A DNA stretch of 5,264 nucleotides, taken from an uncultured Propioniciclava sp. GTDB lineage: Bacteria > Actinomycetota > Actinomycetes > Propionibacteriales > Propionibacteriaceae. Numbering within the stretch: the stretch's first letter is position 1; every line of letters starts with the position of its first letter. The position numbers and the translations under genes were made by a program. The notes below the pieces were generated by a model. That model worked only from the letters and a program-made list of their open reading frames with translations, had not been told where the DNA came from and made no database searches. The stretch is from NCBI GenBank assembly GCA_937872005.1, contig CALMPQ010000146.1, positions 1-5,264 of the forward strand, written 5' to 3'. Positions 4,691 through 5,264 of the stretch are shown piece by piece.

Positions 4691-5264
4691 ATGTCCGACC
4701 AGTACAACGAGTACACGTCCAACCAGAACGACGACCACATCCAGCCGGAGGGCGAGTTCGTCGAGGAGTTCGAGGTGAAGGCCGAGGAAGCCCACCTGGC
4801 TGCCGGTGAGAAGTTCACCCCCGAGCAGCTCGGGGACGCCGTGATCAAGTTCGCCACCGAGACCGCCTACGCGGCCGCCGGTATCGCGAACGTCCTGGCC
4901 GAGAAGGCCAAGGAGTTCTACGACTCCCAGCGCAAGGAGATCGCGGCCAAGACCCCCGAGGGTGTGGACCCGAACTTCCGCCAGTTCGTCGACGCGATGC
5001 CCGACCAGTTCAAGGGCTTCTTCGACGAGGCGACCAAGGCGTTCCACGACATGGCCGAGCGCGGCCGCACCACCGTGGCCGACTTCCAGCACCAGGTCCA
5101 GGTGGCGCGGGACGCCGCCAAGGACGCCAAGGGCCAGTCGACCGAGGCGTTCGACCTGAAGGACGACGCCGCCGCGACCGCCGAGGCCGCCGACGCCGTC
5201 GCACCCGAGGACGCGCAGGACGTCGTGGACGCCCCCGTCACCGACGCCTACCCCGGCGAGTCCA
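4691..5264 (+). CDS. HbhA-like helical protein, 3' end outside the window
   Basis: An ATG with a good Shine-Dalgarno opens a frame with no stop to the window end; 191 residues are visible. The protein begins with an acidic, Gln/Asn/Glu-rich stretch (1-40). Two long predicted helical, coiled-coil-like regions follow (about 44-86 and 96-148), including AYAAAGIANVLAEKAKEF (60-77) and MPDQFKGFFDEATKAFHDMAERGR (103-126, written as parts: MPDQFK, FFDEATKAFHDMAERG). An Asp/Ala-rich tail comes last (157-188). The arrangement of a small-residue helix, a proline turn and an 'AERG' helix resembles mycobacterial heparin-binding hemagglutinin, and the gene occupies the same place after an Rv0474-like regulator. 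HbhA is a surface-associated adhesin with a lysine/alanine-rich C-terminus. Here the visible tail is acidic instead, so heparin binding should not be assumed. No signal peptide or membrane segment is seen. The homology is remote and rests on position and pattern; a general structural or envelope-associated coiled-coil role is the safer reading. Confidence 0.75.
   Translation, partial: MSDQYNEYTSNQNDDHIQPEGEFVEEFEVKAEEAHLAAGEKFTPEQLGDAVIKFATETAYAAAGIANVLAEKAKEFYDSQRKEIAAKTPEGVDPNFRQFVDAMPDQFKGFFDEATKAFHDMAERGRTTVADFQHQVQVARDAAKDAKGQSTEAFDLKDDAAATAEAADAVAPEDAQDVVDAPVTDAYPGES

Noticed and set aside
4601..5092. A 163-codon minus-strand frame opposite the HbhA-like gene
   Set aside because: It is antisense to a gene with a clear ribosome binding site and coherent helical protein. 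Its Leu/Gly/Val-rich translation is the usual reverse-strand shadow of Lys/Glu/Asp-rich codons.

Overview
The window is high-GC DNA with nearly every third codon position G or C. Together with the gene content this points to an actinomycete (Actinomycetota). The strongest clue is an XRE-type regulator followed directly by a helical, HbhA-like protein, an arrangement also found in Mycobacterium (Rv0474 and hbhA/Rv0475). The DUF1015 and branching-enzyme-like neighbours do not fix the genus. Propionibacteriales is a guess, not a conclusion.

Layout. The left edge (1-38) is the end of an intergenic region with a short REP-like repeat. Positions 39-4095 hold three genes on the minus strand, transcribed right to left: a GH13 branching-enzyme-like glucan enzyme (2311-4095), a DUF1015/COG4198 protein of unknown function (979-2283, GTG start, 27 bp after its upstream neighbour), and a D-hexose-6-phosphate mutarotase of the YeaD type (39-896, 82 bp further on, with its own strong ribosome binding site). 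A 173-bp divergent intergenic region (4096-4268) separates them from two plus-strand genes: an XRE/HTH regulator (4269-4685) and an HbhA-like helical protein (4691 onward, cut by the window end).

How the genes may work together. The branching-type enzyme and the mutarotase both fit carbohydrate storage. The mutarotase equilibrates the anomers of glucose-6-phosphate, and phosphoglucomutase draws on the alpha form on the way to glycogen. The DUF1015 protein between them has no established function, so its location is a weak hint of a role in sugar-phosphate or storage metabolism. The two plus-strand genes are tightly coupled, because the ribosome binding site of the second lies in the last codons of the first. 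They probably form a unit concerned with the cell surface or envelope.

The non-coding stretches hold several small inverted repeats, in the two larger intergenic regions and at the junction between the GH13 and DUF1015 genes. These are the least explained parts of the window. I see no tRNA, rRNA, CRISPR array, insertion sequence, phage gene or defence system. I do not think this window contains a clearly new multi-gene system. The most open questions are the DUF1015 protein, the nested palindrome before the mutarotase gene, and the acidic form of the HbhA-like protein.
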